Shown here: positions 49,122-60,681 of the stretch, one piece after another | Layout: every line of letters starts with the position of its first letter | Position numbering within the stretch: position 1 is the first letter of the stretch | NCBI GenBank assembly: GCA_016584495.1 | Contig: WAID01000003.1 | Location: forward strand, 4,836,001-4,900,000 | Direction: 5' to 3' | Origin: Celoporthe dispersa | Taxonomy: Eukaryota; Ascomycota; Sordariomycetes; Diaporthales; Cryphonectriaceae | Length of the DNA stretch: 64,000 nucleotides | Notes under the pieces: generated by a model | Seen by the model: the letters and a program-made list of their open reading frames with translations, nothing else | What the model was told of the DNA's origin: nothing | Databases searched by the model: none | Made by a program: the position numbers and the translations under genes

Positions 49122-51016
49122 ATGTCACTCGCTTTCACATGCCGCAGGGCCTGTCCTGCGGGAAGCTCCCTCCGAGCCCCTCTATTTGTCACCTCTCCGC
49201 TGGGCCTGAGGTCGGAGGGCCCTCGGGCGACCATGCCGGCTGCGATGAACTCTGGCAGGTGGATCTGCCTCGCGTCACGGAGAACTCTCGATTTCCGGCT
49301 CTCTCCTGCGGAGCCCAGACAGGTGCGAGCCTTCTTTTCCGCGACCTCACCGCGGCGGAAGGAAGAGGAGCGCAAGGAGGAGCAGGAGTAAGGCGCTCGC
49401 CCCCTTCCTACCCACCCCCTCCCACACACGGCCTGCTGTCGCCATGGAGTTGTTGCGCCCCAGCGGGCCATCATTTCTCCCAGATGTGACATTTATGCCA
49501 TCCTGCGGCAGGCGTTCTCGATACCTGTCCCGGGCAGCTCGTCGAGCCATGGATATGCTTCGCGACCAAGGCACAACAGCCTCAAGGGGGGAAAGGGGGG
49601 GGGGACACTGCAGTCAGGGGAGGCCCCTCCCTCCCCCCCAGGTGCCCATCACTTTTCCTCCAATGTCTCATGTCTGTTCGGCCGGTTCGCTGACACTCCT
49701 ACTTAGCCTGTCGTCAGCAGTACAGACCCCGACCAGGCGGCTCTCGAATGCGCTGAGGAAGGCTCTCCCTGTCTCTGCGCATGAGAACATCTACACCATA
49801 CCCAACATACTGACCGCATCCCGGATCATAGCCGCTCCTTTCATCGGCTACTGCATTCTTCATGATCATCACGCCTGGGCCTTGGGCTTGTTTGCCTATG
49901 CGGGCATCACCGATCTCCTCGACGGCTGGATAGCACGGAGGTGGAACCTGGGCACGGTCGTCGGGACGGTCATCGACCCGATGGCCGACAAGGCTCTCAT
50001 GATGGTCCTGACCGTGGCGCTGGCCATGAAGGGCACACTACCTCGTGAGTAACCTGCTGCCCCCAAGGGAGAGAGACCCCGTGAGCCCCCGACGACCGGA
50101 GGTGGCACCGCTGCTGTTCGCCCTATCGACTGTCCCCCTCATCCTGCCGTCCGAGGGTCAAGGTACTCTCTACCCTGCCTATGGCCCTATGGACGCAAGG
50201 GGGCCCTCCGGTCGTTTCAGCTATCAGGTCGCACAGGGCTAACGAGCTGTCGCCTCAACAGCCTGGCTGGCCGTCATCATCATTGGCCGGGACGTCGCCC
50301 TGGGCATTGCGGCCATCTACTACAGGTGGATCTCGCTGCCGCCGCCCAAGACCTTCCTCAGGTACTGGGACTTCTCGCTACCGTCTGCAGAGGTCCACCC
50401 TACCACCATCAGCAAGTACAACACGTTCCTGCAGCTCGCTCTGATGGGTTGTACCACGCTGTCACCGCTACTACCCATCATGGGGGGTACGCCCTTGGCG
50501 CTGATGCAGTAAGTGACCTTCCACCAGGCCTGACCGATCCCGTTCTTTTTAAGCTTTGGGGGCCCGAGCCCTTTTCCCAAACGGCGCGCGCCTGGCCCCT
50601 GCATGACACGGCACATCTTGAGGGGAGCCATGTGGGCTGCCGCCTGTTGTCCAGCGAACAGAGCTCATCTGTTGTCGAGAAAGTGCAGGCCGAACCGACC
50701 GAGGCCGGCGGCCCATCAATGCTCGGCTTGGGCAGAGAGGCAAGGGGGGGAGGGGATATGCTTGTGTCACTCGACATGCATCGGCACTTCTTAAGCCCTC
50801 GCTACAGGAGACGACGCATTGCGATCGTCACAGGACAGGGGCCTGGTGATTTCCAGCGGAAGAAACCTCGAGTGCTGACCACCGTCTCTGTTGTGCAGGT
50901 ACACCGTGGCAGTGACGACGATCTGGAGCGGTGCAAGCTATGTCTACAGCAAGGACGCCGTCAAGATCCTCCCGCAGAAGAATACCAAGGACGGGGCCCA
51001 GGACAGGTCCGACTGA
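49122..51016 (+). CDS. CRD1: cardiolipin synthase, mitochondrial
   Basis: Inner-membrane CDP-alcohol phosphatidyltransferase that joins CDP-diacylglycerol and phosphatidylglycerol into cardiolipin. Four exons: 49122-49387, 49707-50044, 50262-50508 and 50899-51016, giving 322 residues with a continuous frame. The first exon is Arg/Ser-rich with no acidic residues over long stretches and ends RAFFSATSPRRKEEERKEEQ, a mitochondrial presequence pattern. The catalytic signature D-x2-D-G-x2-A-R-x8-G-x3-D-x3-D is complete (D158, D161, G162, A165, R166, G175, D179, D183) in DLLDGWIARR and DPMADK. Hydrophobic helices follow (ALMMVLTVALAM, WLAVIIIGRDVALGIAAIYY), and the last exon reads YTVAVTTIWSGASYVYSKDA. 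Introns of 319, 217 and 390 bases are long for this window; the first acceptor (CTGAC branch, ACTTAG) was chosen by phase. Start ATG at 49122; an earlier in-frame ATG at 49074 is possible. Confidence 0.93.
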
Positions 51017-52153
51017 CGGCCAGCAGTCACAGACCAGCAGCCCGCTGCTCCGGCTCACCAGAGGCCAACGAGCACCCCGGTGTTTTTAGTGTAGTAGATA
51101 TACAAAATGTACGGGTGACAAGAAGGCGCGCCCTCCATGCGACATGCGCCTGGCATCCTGCGTGCGACAGACATAGCAGAGGACTGTGTGTATATACGGC
51201 AGGGAAGGACACATGTGCCGCAGGAAGGAGATGAAAGAAAAGAAAATAAAAAGAAAAGAAGAAGAAAAAACCCGGGTCCCGGGCTTGTGCAGACTCCCCT
51301 GTCACATCACACATCTGAACCACATGTCATAGATTCCCGAGCATCCTGCACAGACAAAACCCATGTCCCTGCTGCAGCCTCGCAACGGCGCTTTCCATCG
51401 GAAGACGTTTCTTGTTGTACCATGATAGCCACTAAGAAAGAGTGACGTCTGGAAGAAGCATAATGGGGGTGTGTTAGCGAAGCCAAACTTCTCCCCCCCC
51501 CCCTTTCTTCCCTTCTCTTCTCGGCCGGCCTGGCCCTGTTCCTGTCCTGTCAGGTTACTGCCCCCCCCCTGGGCCCCAGCAAGCCCGTCGACAGGAAAGA
51601 AAAAAGTCACCTCATCAGATCATCAGAAAGAAAGGGACAAAAGAAAAGAGGAAAACTTTCCGGCCCCCGACTCGCTCGCGCGCCCAGAGGTAGGTCTGAA
51701 GAGAGGGGGGGAGGGGAGGGGCGTGCGTCTGGACTCGCCCTGGGACCGTCGTGTAGCCACACCAACTAATCTGCTTCTTCCTGGCCAGACGAGGGAGAGA
51801 ATCCCCCCGGGGGGGGAGGAACAGACAAGAAGAAAAAGAAAGAAGAAAAAAAAAAAAAGGTAGGAAAGATGGGTGGATGTGTTACAGACTTTGCTGGGTG
51901 TAATTTCTTTTTTCTTTTTTTAATTATTATTACCCATCTCCTGTCGTTGCAGTGACGTTACTGTAATACAGTATCAAGACAGGCCTCCGGGATCGGAATA
52001 TTCTAGGCCCTTCCTCCCTTTACGCACGAACCATGGTTGTTGCCCTTGGGGGCCATTTCTTTCTTTCCTCTTTTTTTTTCTTTTTTGAAACGGACCTTTC
52101 TTCTCTTGCATACGCAGCAGGGGGGGAGGGGGTATCATCATTATTTGTCATGC
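51017..52153. other. intergenic, convergent 3' ends of CRD1 and MTO1
   Basis: 1.1 kb of A-, G- and C-rich runs with no coding sense seen; probably both 3' UTRs. Confidence 0.6.
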
Positions 52154-54379
52154 TCAAGGTTGCAGTTCTGCAACCCTGGCCTTGGCGTCCAAGGTCTCCT
52201 GGTCCTCGTCCGCAGCGCCCAGGGGTTCTGTGTGCGCGACCGCGTCGCTGCTGCTGCTGCTGCTGCTGCTGGCACCAGGCCTCCGCACGTAAGCCAGTAG
52301 CCGAAGGCACCCGGCCGGGGTGATGCCCTCCAGCCGCCTCGCCTGCGCCAGGGTCTCGGGCTGCGTCGCCTGCAGGATGTTCTTCTCCACGATGCTCAGG
52401 CCGAAGACGCCCTGGTAGTCGAGGTCCGTGGGCAGGCGCAGCTGCTCGTCCCGCCTGAGGCGGTCCTGGTCGCGCTGCTGGCTGGTGACGTAGGGGGCGT
52501 AGGCGGCCTCGATCTCGACCCTGGCGCGGATGCGCGGCGGGAAGGAGGCGGCGGCGGCGGCGGGCACGATGCCTGACTGGGCGAGGGTGTCGATGGTCAC
52601 GCCGGCGAGGCGTAGCATGTCCATGCCGTCGCGGCGGACGGTGTCCTCCTTGACGCGGAAGCCGGCGCGGGCCCAGCGCGGCGAGGGCAGGTTCTGCGCG
52701 CGCAGGAGGGCCTCCAGCTCGGCCATGGCGGCCTGCTCCTGCTGGAAGGCGGCCCAGCGCCTGGCGCCGACCACACCACGCGTGGCCGCTGCGGGTGAGC
52801 CGCGAGTCGGCGTTGTCGGCGCGCGTGGACAGGCGGTACTCGCTCCGGCTCGTGAACATGCGGTAGGGCTCCGAGACGCCCTTGGTGGTGAGGTCGTCGA
52901 TCATGACGCCTATGTAGCCGTCGCTGCGGCCGAGGGTGATGGGCGTGCGGTTCTGCGCGGCGCGGCCGGCGTTGATGCCCGCGATGATGCCCTGGCCCGC
53001 CGCCTCCTCGTAGCCCGTGGTGCCGTTGATCTGGCCCGCCAGCCAGAGGCCCCGGATGGCCTTGGTCTCGAGCGTGGACCGCAGGCTGCGCGGGTCCACG
53101 TAGTCGTACTCGACGCCGTAGCCGGCCTGGAGCATCCGGACCCTCTCGAGGCCCGGGATCGTCCTGAGGAGCTCCTCCTGCGCGCCGGCGGGGATCGTCA
53201 TGGACAGGCCGTTGGGGTAGACGACGTCGCTGCCGAAGCCCTCGGGCTCGAGCCAGACGATGTGCCTGTCCCTGTGGCCGAAGCGGATGACCTTGGACTC
53301 GAGCGAGGGGCAGTACCTGGGCCCCTTGACCGTCTCGCGGATGTGGATGGTCTTGTCGAGGTTGGCGCGCACGACGTCGTGCGTCGCCTCGTTGGTGTAG
53401 GTCGCGTGGCAGAGGAGCTGCTCCCGCGCGGCGTCCGCGTCGTTCAGGTAGCTGAAGGGCACCGGCGGGTCGTCGCCCGCCTGTGCCTCGAGCCCGGAGA
53501 AGTCGATCGTCTTCCTGTCGAGCCTCGGCGGCGTCCCGGTCTTTAACCTCCCCATCTGGAACCCCGCCTCCCACAGCGACCTGCTCAGGCCGGACGTGGC
53601 AGGCTCGCCCAGGCGGCCCGAGGAGTAGACCTGCAGGCCGACGTGTATCTCGCCGCCCAGGAACGTGCCCGTCGTGATGATGACATGTCCTGTCCGGATC
53701 ACCTCTCCGGACTCGAGCCGCAGGCCCGTGATCTGCCGCCGGGCCCTCCCGTCGTCACACGCCTCCGCCGCGGGGACCTCCCCCACGACGATGTCCAGGG
53801 CGCGCCCCTCCACGACCTCGAGGCCCGGGCAGTTGGTGGTGAGCTCCTCCCGCATGTACCGCTTATACAGGCCGCGGTCGATCTGCGCGCGGGGCCCCCA
53901 CACGGCAGGGCCCTTCTTGCGGTTGAGCACCTTGAACTGCACGGCGGCGCGGTCGATGACGCGGCCTGCCAGCCCGTCCAGCGCGTCGACCTCGCGCAGG
54001 ATGATGCCCTTGCCGATCCCGCCGAAGCTCGGGTTGCACGAGCACACGCCCAGGTTGTCGAGGCTGGGCGTCACGAGGGCCGTTCGTGCGCCTGCGCGGG
54101 CGGCTGCTGCGGAGGCTTCGGAGCCGGCGTGGCCGCCACCGATCACGACGACGTCGAAGTGTCTGGGGAGGAGACTGTGTCAAAAGAGAGACCAAAAAAA
54201 AAAAAGGAGGAACATGATGTGCTGGTCCAGCCATCATCAGCAAATTACCTCGAGTCCTCGGCGACGGTGGCAAAGTTCCTGCCCTGTCGGCGTGTCGATC
54301 GTGTTACCAGCAAGACAGTTGGCCGCCTGAGCAGCGTGGCTGGCCTGCTCAGGCCTCGCGGCTGCCATGCCTTCTTCAT
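52154..54379 (-). CDS. MTO1: mitochondrial tRNA wobble-uridine modification enzyme (GidA/MnmG family), one frame break
   Basis: FAD-dependent partner of Mss1/MnmE; installs carboxymethylaminomethyl groups on U34 of mitochondrial tRNAs. Two exons (54379-54249 and 54162-52154) with an 86-base intron whose phase joins SR to HFDVVVIGGGHAGSEA. About 712 residues. The first exon is an Arg-rich presequence ending RRQGRNFATVAEDS. Family signatures are complete: GGGHAGSEA FAD-binding loop, GPRYCPSLESKVIRF (GidA signature 1) and AGQINGTTGYEEAAGQGIIA (signature 2). The C-terminal GidA domain ends with FGLSIVEKNILQATQPETLA. The frame shifts once in 52771-52790, between NADSRLTRSGHA and VVGARRWAAFQQ; one extra base, or two missing in a CGCG context, explains it. 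A poly-Ser run (SSSSSSSS) near the C-terminus comes from a CTG/CAG repeat. Confidence 0.96.
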
Positions 54380-55656
54380 CTCGGGCAGTAGAGCAGCATG
54401 GACGCGTCACTCAGGGCGGTTTGTTTTGTGAGGAAATCTTGTCGCCGTGAGGCATATCCCCGAAAACGTCATTGGCCCACGGGAGGAAAGAAGGGGAAGG
54501 AAAAAAAAGAAAGAAAAGAAAAAAAAAAAAGAAAGGCGCGCTTATCGATAAGCATAGCAGCAGGCAGATACTATCCATGGATGTACGTACGTACACATAT
54601 TCCACGCAGCTGGCTGCCAGATCTGGCTTTTTATTTAATTTCTATTATTATTATTTCGTTATTGATTTGTTTAATATTATACATCAGCTTATTATAATAA
54701 CATAACTCTGCACATGGCAATTTTATCTTCCCTTTTCTCCTTACACAAAAGGTTTCTCGAGAAAACTTCGTCATCTTACCGAGACTGTGAGTCTCTCTGA
54801 CGATTTCCTCATCTCTCAGTTACGATGTCCGCCTGGGGAGTCTGGGAAGCACAGCACTGGCCCTCGGTCTGCAGTCTTGAAATTGGACACGTGAATGTGG
54901 ATAGACCTTTATACAACCACACCTCCCCTCCCCCCCCTTTCTTCTTGCATTAAAAAGTAATATGCCACCACGATGACATTGGGACTTTTATGCAAAGTAT
55001 ACGGGATGGCATATGAGGCACACACCTTTAAAAAAAACCAAAAAAAAACAGACAAGGATAGGGGTAGGTGCATCAAGAGGTGCCATGGCTGCTATATTCC
55101 CTCCTCCTTCTTCGCTTGGGCAACTTGATGGAAGTCCTCGTCACACAAGCTGCCAAGACGTTGCAATTTTTGCATTGCCGGGCGATCATGAACTCTACCT
55201 GCGCGTTCCGAGGAGAAATGGTCCGAGAAGTCGTATGATCCCCGAGTTCTGGGTGATGAGAGGTGAAGGTCAGCTGTGGTGACCCGGCGCCCTTCTCTTG
55301 AGCCCACCCCCTCCCCCTCTCCCCTGTGACCATGTGTCGCGGGATCCTTCTCTCGTTCCGAGATCATGCAGGGCATACTCGAGCTCGGCGAAGCTTAGGG
55401 TGCCCGATCGCCGTTCTTGAGATTCTAGGCCCGCTGGTCCTGAGAGCTGGGAGGGGGGGGGAGGGAAAAAAGCACCCCCCGGCCAAAACACACTCCGCCT
55501 GGCATGATGCTTAAGCTTTCTGCCTCGTGGGGTTCTTCCGGTTCCTCCCGCTTCTCGATGGTCCCCTGGCCGAACCCCCTTGCACTCCCGCAAGGGGGGC
55601 GCTATCAGCCGACACCGCGCCGAGATGCTGCTACCAGCCCCATAGTACCAGCCCCT
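54380..55656. other. MTO1 promoter and VPS45 3' region
   Basis: 1.28 kb between two minus-strand genes. AT-rich from 54560 to 55050 with A-runs and TTATTATTA. No coding signal seen. Confidence 0.6.
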
Positions 55657-57551
55657 TTACCTCCGCCCCAGCTCCTTGCGCAGCCGCCCTGCCGCCGTCG
55701 TGGGTGGGGGCTCTGGCCACGAGGATACGGCGTCGTCCACCTCTTCCAGGAAGGTGGTGGCGTTGTGCACCGTCGTGCCGCCCAGGACCAGCCGGACACC
55801 TGGTGTGGAGGCGTTGATGGTCGCGATCGTCCGCGCCTCCTCGTAGGTCGCACCCCCGATGATAAAGACGACAATGTCCTGCGGCTTGTCCTCGTGGTCC
55901 CTCCGCCCTCGACGAAGGGGTACTGTTGCTCCCTGAGCTTGCCCTTGATGAGGTTCTGGAGGGTGGTCTCGAGGAGGGGCGAGTGCTGGGTGTAGACGTT
56001 CTCCACGCCCTTGAGCCCTTTGAACCTGCTCCCCGCCGCGGAGAAGATGCCGGCGGACTCGAAGAGATCCGTGATCCCGCCGGCCGCCTGTGACTGCTGC
56101 AGTGACGCGTGGTATGCGAGCAGCTTCGCTACCAGGTCTGCCTTCCTGGCCGGCACCCCGCCCACCGTCGACAGGAGATCGACGAGCATGGGCACCGAGT
56201 TGGAAGGGTGCTTGTGGTACCGGAGCGCATAGAGGGCCACCAGGACCACCTTGTTGTCTGCCGACACGGATGGTGACTGGATCAGCTGCTGCACGTTCTG
56301 TCCAGGTCCTGCCATCAGCATGCACGCCTGCCATGATCTCATCTGGAGAGGGAGAAGGGGGGGAGGGGTAGGGGGGAATGGTTGTCTTGTCTTGTCGTCT
56401 TGGTCGCTCACCTTTAGGTCTGCTGCGTGGCTCTCGTTGCAGGCGAGGCTCTGCTCCAGCTCGCTCACCTCGAGCAGGTTCTCGGCGCCGACCCTCCTGC
56501 TGAGCTCGGACACCAGGGCGACGTGCTTGCTCACGTTGCCCGACAGCTTCCGGAACTCTGGGTACTCCTCGATGAAGCGCTTCATGTCCGTGATAGACTC
56601 GATGTTGGCGTTGTTCTTGGTCTTTGACTGGTACTGCTCGACGTAGTCCTTGATGTTCCCGCCCAGGTCGCCAAAGTTCAGGTACATGTTCTTCTTGAAG
56701 AACGGGTCCTGGTCCTGCGACAGGACGATCTCCTTCAGCTCGGGGCGGATGTCCGGCACGTCGCTCAGGTCGACCCTGCCGTTGTCGATGCCCAGGAGGT
56801 GGTGCACCATGGCCTGGTAGGTCCACTGCGTCAGGAGCGGCGTGATGGGGTCATCCCTCCGGTCCAGGACCAGCAGTATCGGCGGGGTGTCCACCTTCCT
56901 GAAGTCGAAGAGCTGGTCCTCCTGGTTGATGTGGTAGCGCACCTCGGTCGCCAGCTTCTTGGCCAGGAGGCTGTTCCTCTCGTACCTGATGAGCGGCCTC
57001 TTCTTGAGCTCTAGGAGGACGGCGATCAGGCCCTCGGTCGTCCGCGCCAGGCTGTCCGTGTTCCACATGTCGGGGCTCGTGCTCCACACCCGCTGCATGG
57101 GCGGGCGCACATCGAGCGAGAACAGGTCCGGGTTGATGACGACGAAGTCGGCAAAGTGCTCCTGGACCAGCTTGACCACCTCGTGGTCGTCCGCCTCGGC
57201 CAGGCGCTCCAGGGACGACTTCTTGATGACGTTGCTGAAGTACAGGTGGTACTCCCCGTACTTGGGCTCCCGCAGCTCGTCCAGGAGAAACTGTATCGAG
57301 TCCGACGACGGCCTGACGAAGCATATGCACCGGAGATGTCGCATCTTCTCCCTGCTCGCATTCTCCAGCCGGTCGATGAGGTACACCTCGTGGTTGAGGA
57401 GCGAAGACTGCGTGATCGCCGTCGAGACGATAGACACCGTGTCTTTATCCAGGAGCAGGATCTTCATCTTGGAGGATGGCGCACCACCGGCACCGTCACC
57501 GACCGACACCATCTTGGCCACGGACCCGGCCACCGCCTGTACCACATCCAT
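55657..57551 (-). CDS. VPS45: Sec1/Munc18 protein VPS45, one frame break
   Basis: SM-family regulator of SNARE assembly at the trans-Golgi network and endosome; partners of the yeast protein are Tlg2 and Pep12. Two exons (57551-56412 and 56297-55657) with a 114-base intron; the GGACAG acceptor was chosen because it joins AADLK directly to NVQQLIQSPSVSADNK, as in the family. 593 residues. SM hallmarks run through the whole length: KMKILLLDKDTVSIVSTAIT, REPKYGEYHLYFSN, ADDHEVVKLVQEHFADFVVI, DTPPILLVLDRRDDPITPLL, QWTYQAMVHHLLGI and the C-terminal DIVVFIIGGATYEEART with VRLVLGGTTVHN. The frame breaks once at 55899-55901 (CCC, one base short) just before DHEDKPQDIVV. Divergent from MMM1 with 736 bases between starts. 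Confidence 0.96.
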
Positions 57552-58287
57552 TGTGAGGAGGAGTCCAGGGGCGGTTGAGGTCCAAAAGGCAGATCCCGTC
57601 CTGCAGACAGTCCCTGGAGCCTGAAGCCTTCTCTGCGCTGAGGGAAGGGGGGGGCCTGGTGGCCCAGAATCGTGTCCCAGGCGTGTCAATGCCAATGCTT
57701 AGAATTTCGATGTCGCTGGATTTGTGGTGAGCTTGGACGAGAGCGGCAGCTGGTTCCTGGAGCGGTGAGCCGGTTGACGATATCTGTGTTCTGCGGCGGC
57801 CGTTTTCTTCTTTTTCCTGGTTGGTGTTGTGCGTTGTACCTGGGAATGAAGTAGCCACTGGTCTGAGAGGTTCGAGACAACAAGTATGGGTGCACCTGGT
57901 CTGTTCTGTTCTGTTTGTCGTGGCTGTGAGATGGTGAAGTTGGTTTAAGGACACATGAGGCTCCCCAGGGATGCCTGCACCTGTATCCACCCCCCGGCCG
58001 GCACGCTATTTCATAATACCATAGTACATAATTAGGTACAGCGCTGTCAGTCAGCGCTAGATGTTATAGTGTGTTCCCCTGCTATCGCAGTAGGTGACAG
58101 CACCCCTGCTGGGCCCCACACCGTCCACCGGGGGGGAGAAAGAGAGCTCTCTAGGGCCTGATCAGCTGGTCTCCCTCTCCCTCTCTCCCTTCTGACCTCA
58201 TCGCTAGAAAAACTGCCCCTCAGCTGTTGACATGGAACACCAGCCAGGCAAGGGCTGCAGACCAACCCTTCCTCGGCTCTCCTCAAC
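57552..58287. promoter_or_regulatory. divergent promoter, VPS45 / MMM1
   Basis: 736 bases between the two start codons serve both genes. They include a small repeat CATAAT-ACCATAGTA-CATAAT (58012-58032) and twin AGCGCT palindromes at about 58038-58056. Confidence 0.55.
58012..58032. repeat. TACCATAGTA core between 6-bp direct repeats
   Basis: CATAAT at 58012-58017 and 58027-58032 flank ACCATAGTA. The TACCATAGTA core spans 58017-58026, sharing one base with the left repeat. Confidence 0.65.
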
Positions 58288-59669
58288 ATGGCCCAAGATG
58301 TGTGTCCAGCCAGGCCTGAGCCTACGTAAGTGCCTCTGCCCTGCAAGACAGAGAGGGTAGGAAAAAGGAAAAGAAGAAGAGGAAAATAACATGTGGTAAT
58401 GCGCCTGCTGACCCGGACAACACAGGTTCTCGTTCACACAAGGCTTCATCCTCGGCCAGATCTCCGTCGTCGTCCTTATTGCCGCCTTCATAAAGTTCTT
58501 CATATTCGGTGACCCTCCTTCCTCCGAGGTGACAGCCTCCATACGAGCGACCGAGCGAAGATCGAGGACGCTTGCGCACAAGAAGTCTCTCCTCAGCCTC
58601 AGGACGAGCGGCCGCCCCCCAGCAGCCAGCACCAGCAGACGCCCGCCCTCAGCAGGAAGAAGTCCAGCATCCTCCGCCCCGGGCCCCCGACCCTGACCAT
58701 CGGCTCCATACTGCACAAGACATACTACAAGGTCGACAGCCACCAGCCAGAGAGCCTCGACTGGTTCAACGTGCTCATCGCACAGACCATCGCGCAGTTC
58801 CGCAGCGATGCCCAGCACGACGACGCCATCCTCGGGTCGCTGACCAAGGCGCTCAACAGCCCCTCCCGCCCTGACTTCCTCGACGAGATCAGCGTCACGG
58901 AGCTGAACCTGGGCGAGGAGTTCCCCATCTTCAGCAACTGCTGCATCATCCCCGTGGACGAGGACGGCCTGGCCCTCCCGCCGGGCAGGCCCTCGACGCC
59001 AACATGGCCATGCGCGAGGGCTGCCGCCTGCAGGCCCGCATGGACGTCGACCTGAGCGACATGATCACCCTGGCCCTCGAGACCAAGCTGCTGCTCAACT
59101 ACCCCAAGAAGCTCTCCGCCGTCCTCCCCGTCGCCCTGTCCGTGTCCGTAATCCGCTTCAGCGGCACCCTGTCCATCTCCTTCATCCCCAGCAACCCCTC
59201 GCAGGACACCCCCACCATGATGACCTTCAGCTTCCTCGACGACTACCGCCTCGACTTCTCCCTGCGGAGCCTCCTCGGCAGCCGCTCGCGCCTGCATAAC
59301 GTCCCCAAGATCGCCCAGCTGGTCGAGAGCCGCCTGCACAAGTGGTTCGACGAGAGGGCCGTCGAGCCGCGCTTCCAGGAGATTGCGCTGCCGAGCCTGT
59401 GGCCGCGGAAGCGGAACACGCGCGGCGGGGATGACTTCATCGCCGAGGCCGAGAAGTCGCTGGGCAAGGCAAAAGGTGCCGAGATCCGCAGAGACCTGAG
59501 GGAGGAGGCCAGGCATCAGGTCGAGGCCGAGGAGGATGCCCGTGCCGACCGCGCCGATAGGACCTCGGACTCTCTGAGGTATCGTCGGCGGCCCAGGGTG
59601 GAGGACGTCTTTGCCGTGCCCGGAACCATGCCCGGTTCGATGCCTGGAGTCAGCGCCGACATGGGCTGA
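58288..59669 (+). CDS. MMM1: MMM1, ER-mitochondria encounter structure subunit (two frame breaks)
   Basis: ER-anchored SMP-domain lipid-transfer protein of the ERMES tether; needed for mitochondrial shape and phospholipid exchange. Two exons (58288-58325 and 58426-59669) with a 100-base intron (GTAAGT, GCTGACC branch, ACACAG). About 427 residues. A short lumenal N-terminus is followed by the single membrane helix GFILGQISVVVLIAAFIKFF (from about residue 18), then IRATERRSRTLAHKKSLLSL, a variable linker, and the SMP domain: LRPGPPTLTIGSILHKTYY, HQPESLDWFNVLIAQTIAQF, DVDLSDMITLALETKLLLNY, FSGTLSISFIPSNPS, FLDDYRLDFSLRSLLGSRSR and KIAQLVESRLHKWFDERAVE. The frame breaks at C6 58615-58620 (one base short, in the variable linker) and at GGG 58983-58985 (one base short). 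The tail is acidic/basic and ends VSADMG. Confidence 0.96.
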
Positions 59670-60681
59670 TCATCACCCGGACTTGGCATATGACACTCCA
59701 CCTCCCCCAGAGCGACAACTCCAAGAACCATCAACAGGAAGACGGGCCAGACACGTGGCCTTGGAGCCCTCCCTGTTGCCCAAGCACTGCTACGGAATCG
59801 CCCTTGCCGTTGGCCTGAAGGAGGTGCACCCACACCTGCTTGCCTCCACGACACCCGAGAAGAGTCAGCTGTTGACCGCGCTGGTCAAGGTCTAGAGCAG
59901 GAAGACGAAGATGCCAGGTTAGAAAGCCCCACGGGCCCTCGTGTGAAAACCCCCAAACCGGATCTCTCAGCACTACTCGAGAGCACCCAAAGAGAAAGAT
60001 ATAGACCACGGCCAAGGAAGACGGACGAGGAACAAGGGGAGATCCCAAGCGAGGTGCGGAGAGATGAGGGACCCTGACACCTGGTGATCCAGGGCCAAGG
60101 TCGCTCCACACACGCACGGCACCCACTACATGCAAGGACACCACCACACGCTGGAAGAAGATACATCAAGGGAACGTCACTGCAGCAAGATCCGGTCTCA
60201 GGCTCATATGCTCTGGACTTATTTGTAGACCAATCCTAGTCCTCTCCCGAGGAAACTTGCATTGACGAACTCAGGTGCATGTCTTTCCCCATCTCAGCTC
60301 ATATATGTGAAGCTTCTTAATTATACCTTCACGTGTAAACTGGCCCAGGTTTCTCAATATTTGTTATTACACATCAAGCCGTTGTCTAGCTAAGACCAGC
60401 TTCATTAAGGCAGAAAACCAGTAAATATCATAAGAAGGAGAAAAAAAGGGCTTCCCTCGGGGAAAAAGGAAGGGGAAGAAGAAGAAGAGAAAAAAAAGGT
60501 AGTGTTCGCAGGAAGAGGGAGACGGAAGATGACCATCATCTTCTCAACCACCACTGCTCCCATCCATCTCTACCATTTCTCTGGCGCCGTAATCTCCACC
60601 ACAGAACAGAAAGAGAAGAAGAAAGTAATATCACTACATCCAAGGTCAGCCAGCCTCCCTCCCTCCCCCCACTCTCCCCCT
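59670..60681. other. intergenic, convergent 3' ends of MMM1 and RCE1
   Basis: 1 kb without coding sense that I trust; AT-richer from 60180 to 60430. Confidence 0.6.

Noticed and set aside
52154..54379. MTO1 as two separate genes
   Set aside because: The two frames meet in the middle of the conserved C-terminal GidA segment with no start codon context, stop-to-start gap or promoter between them.
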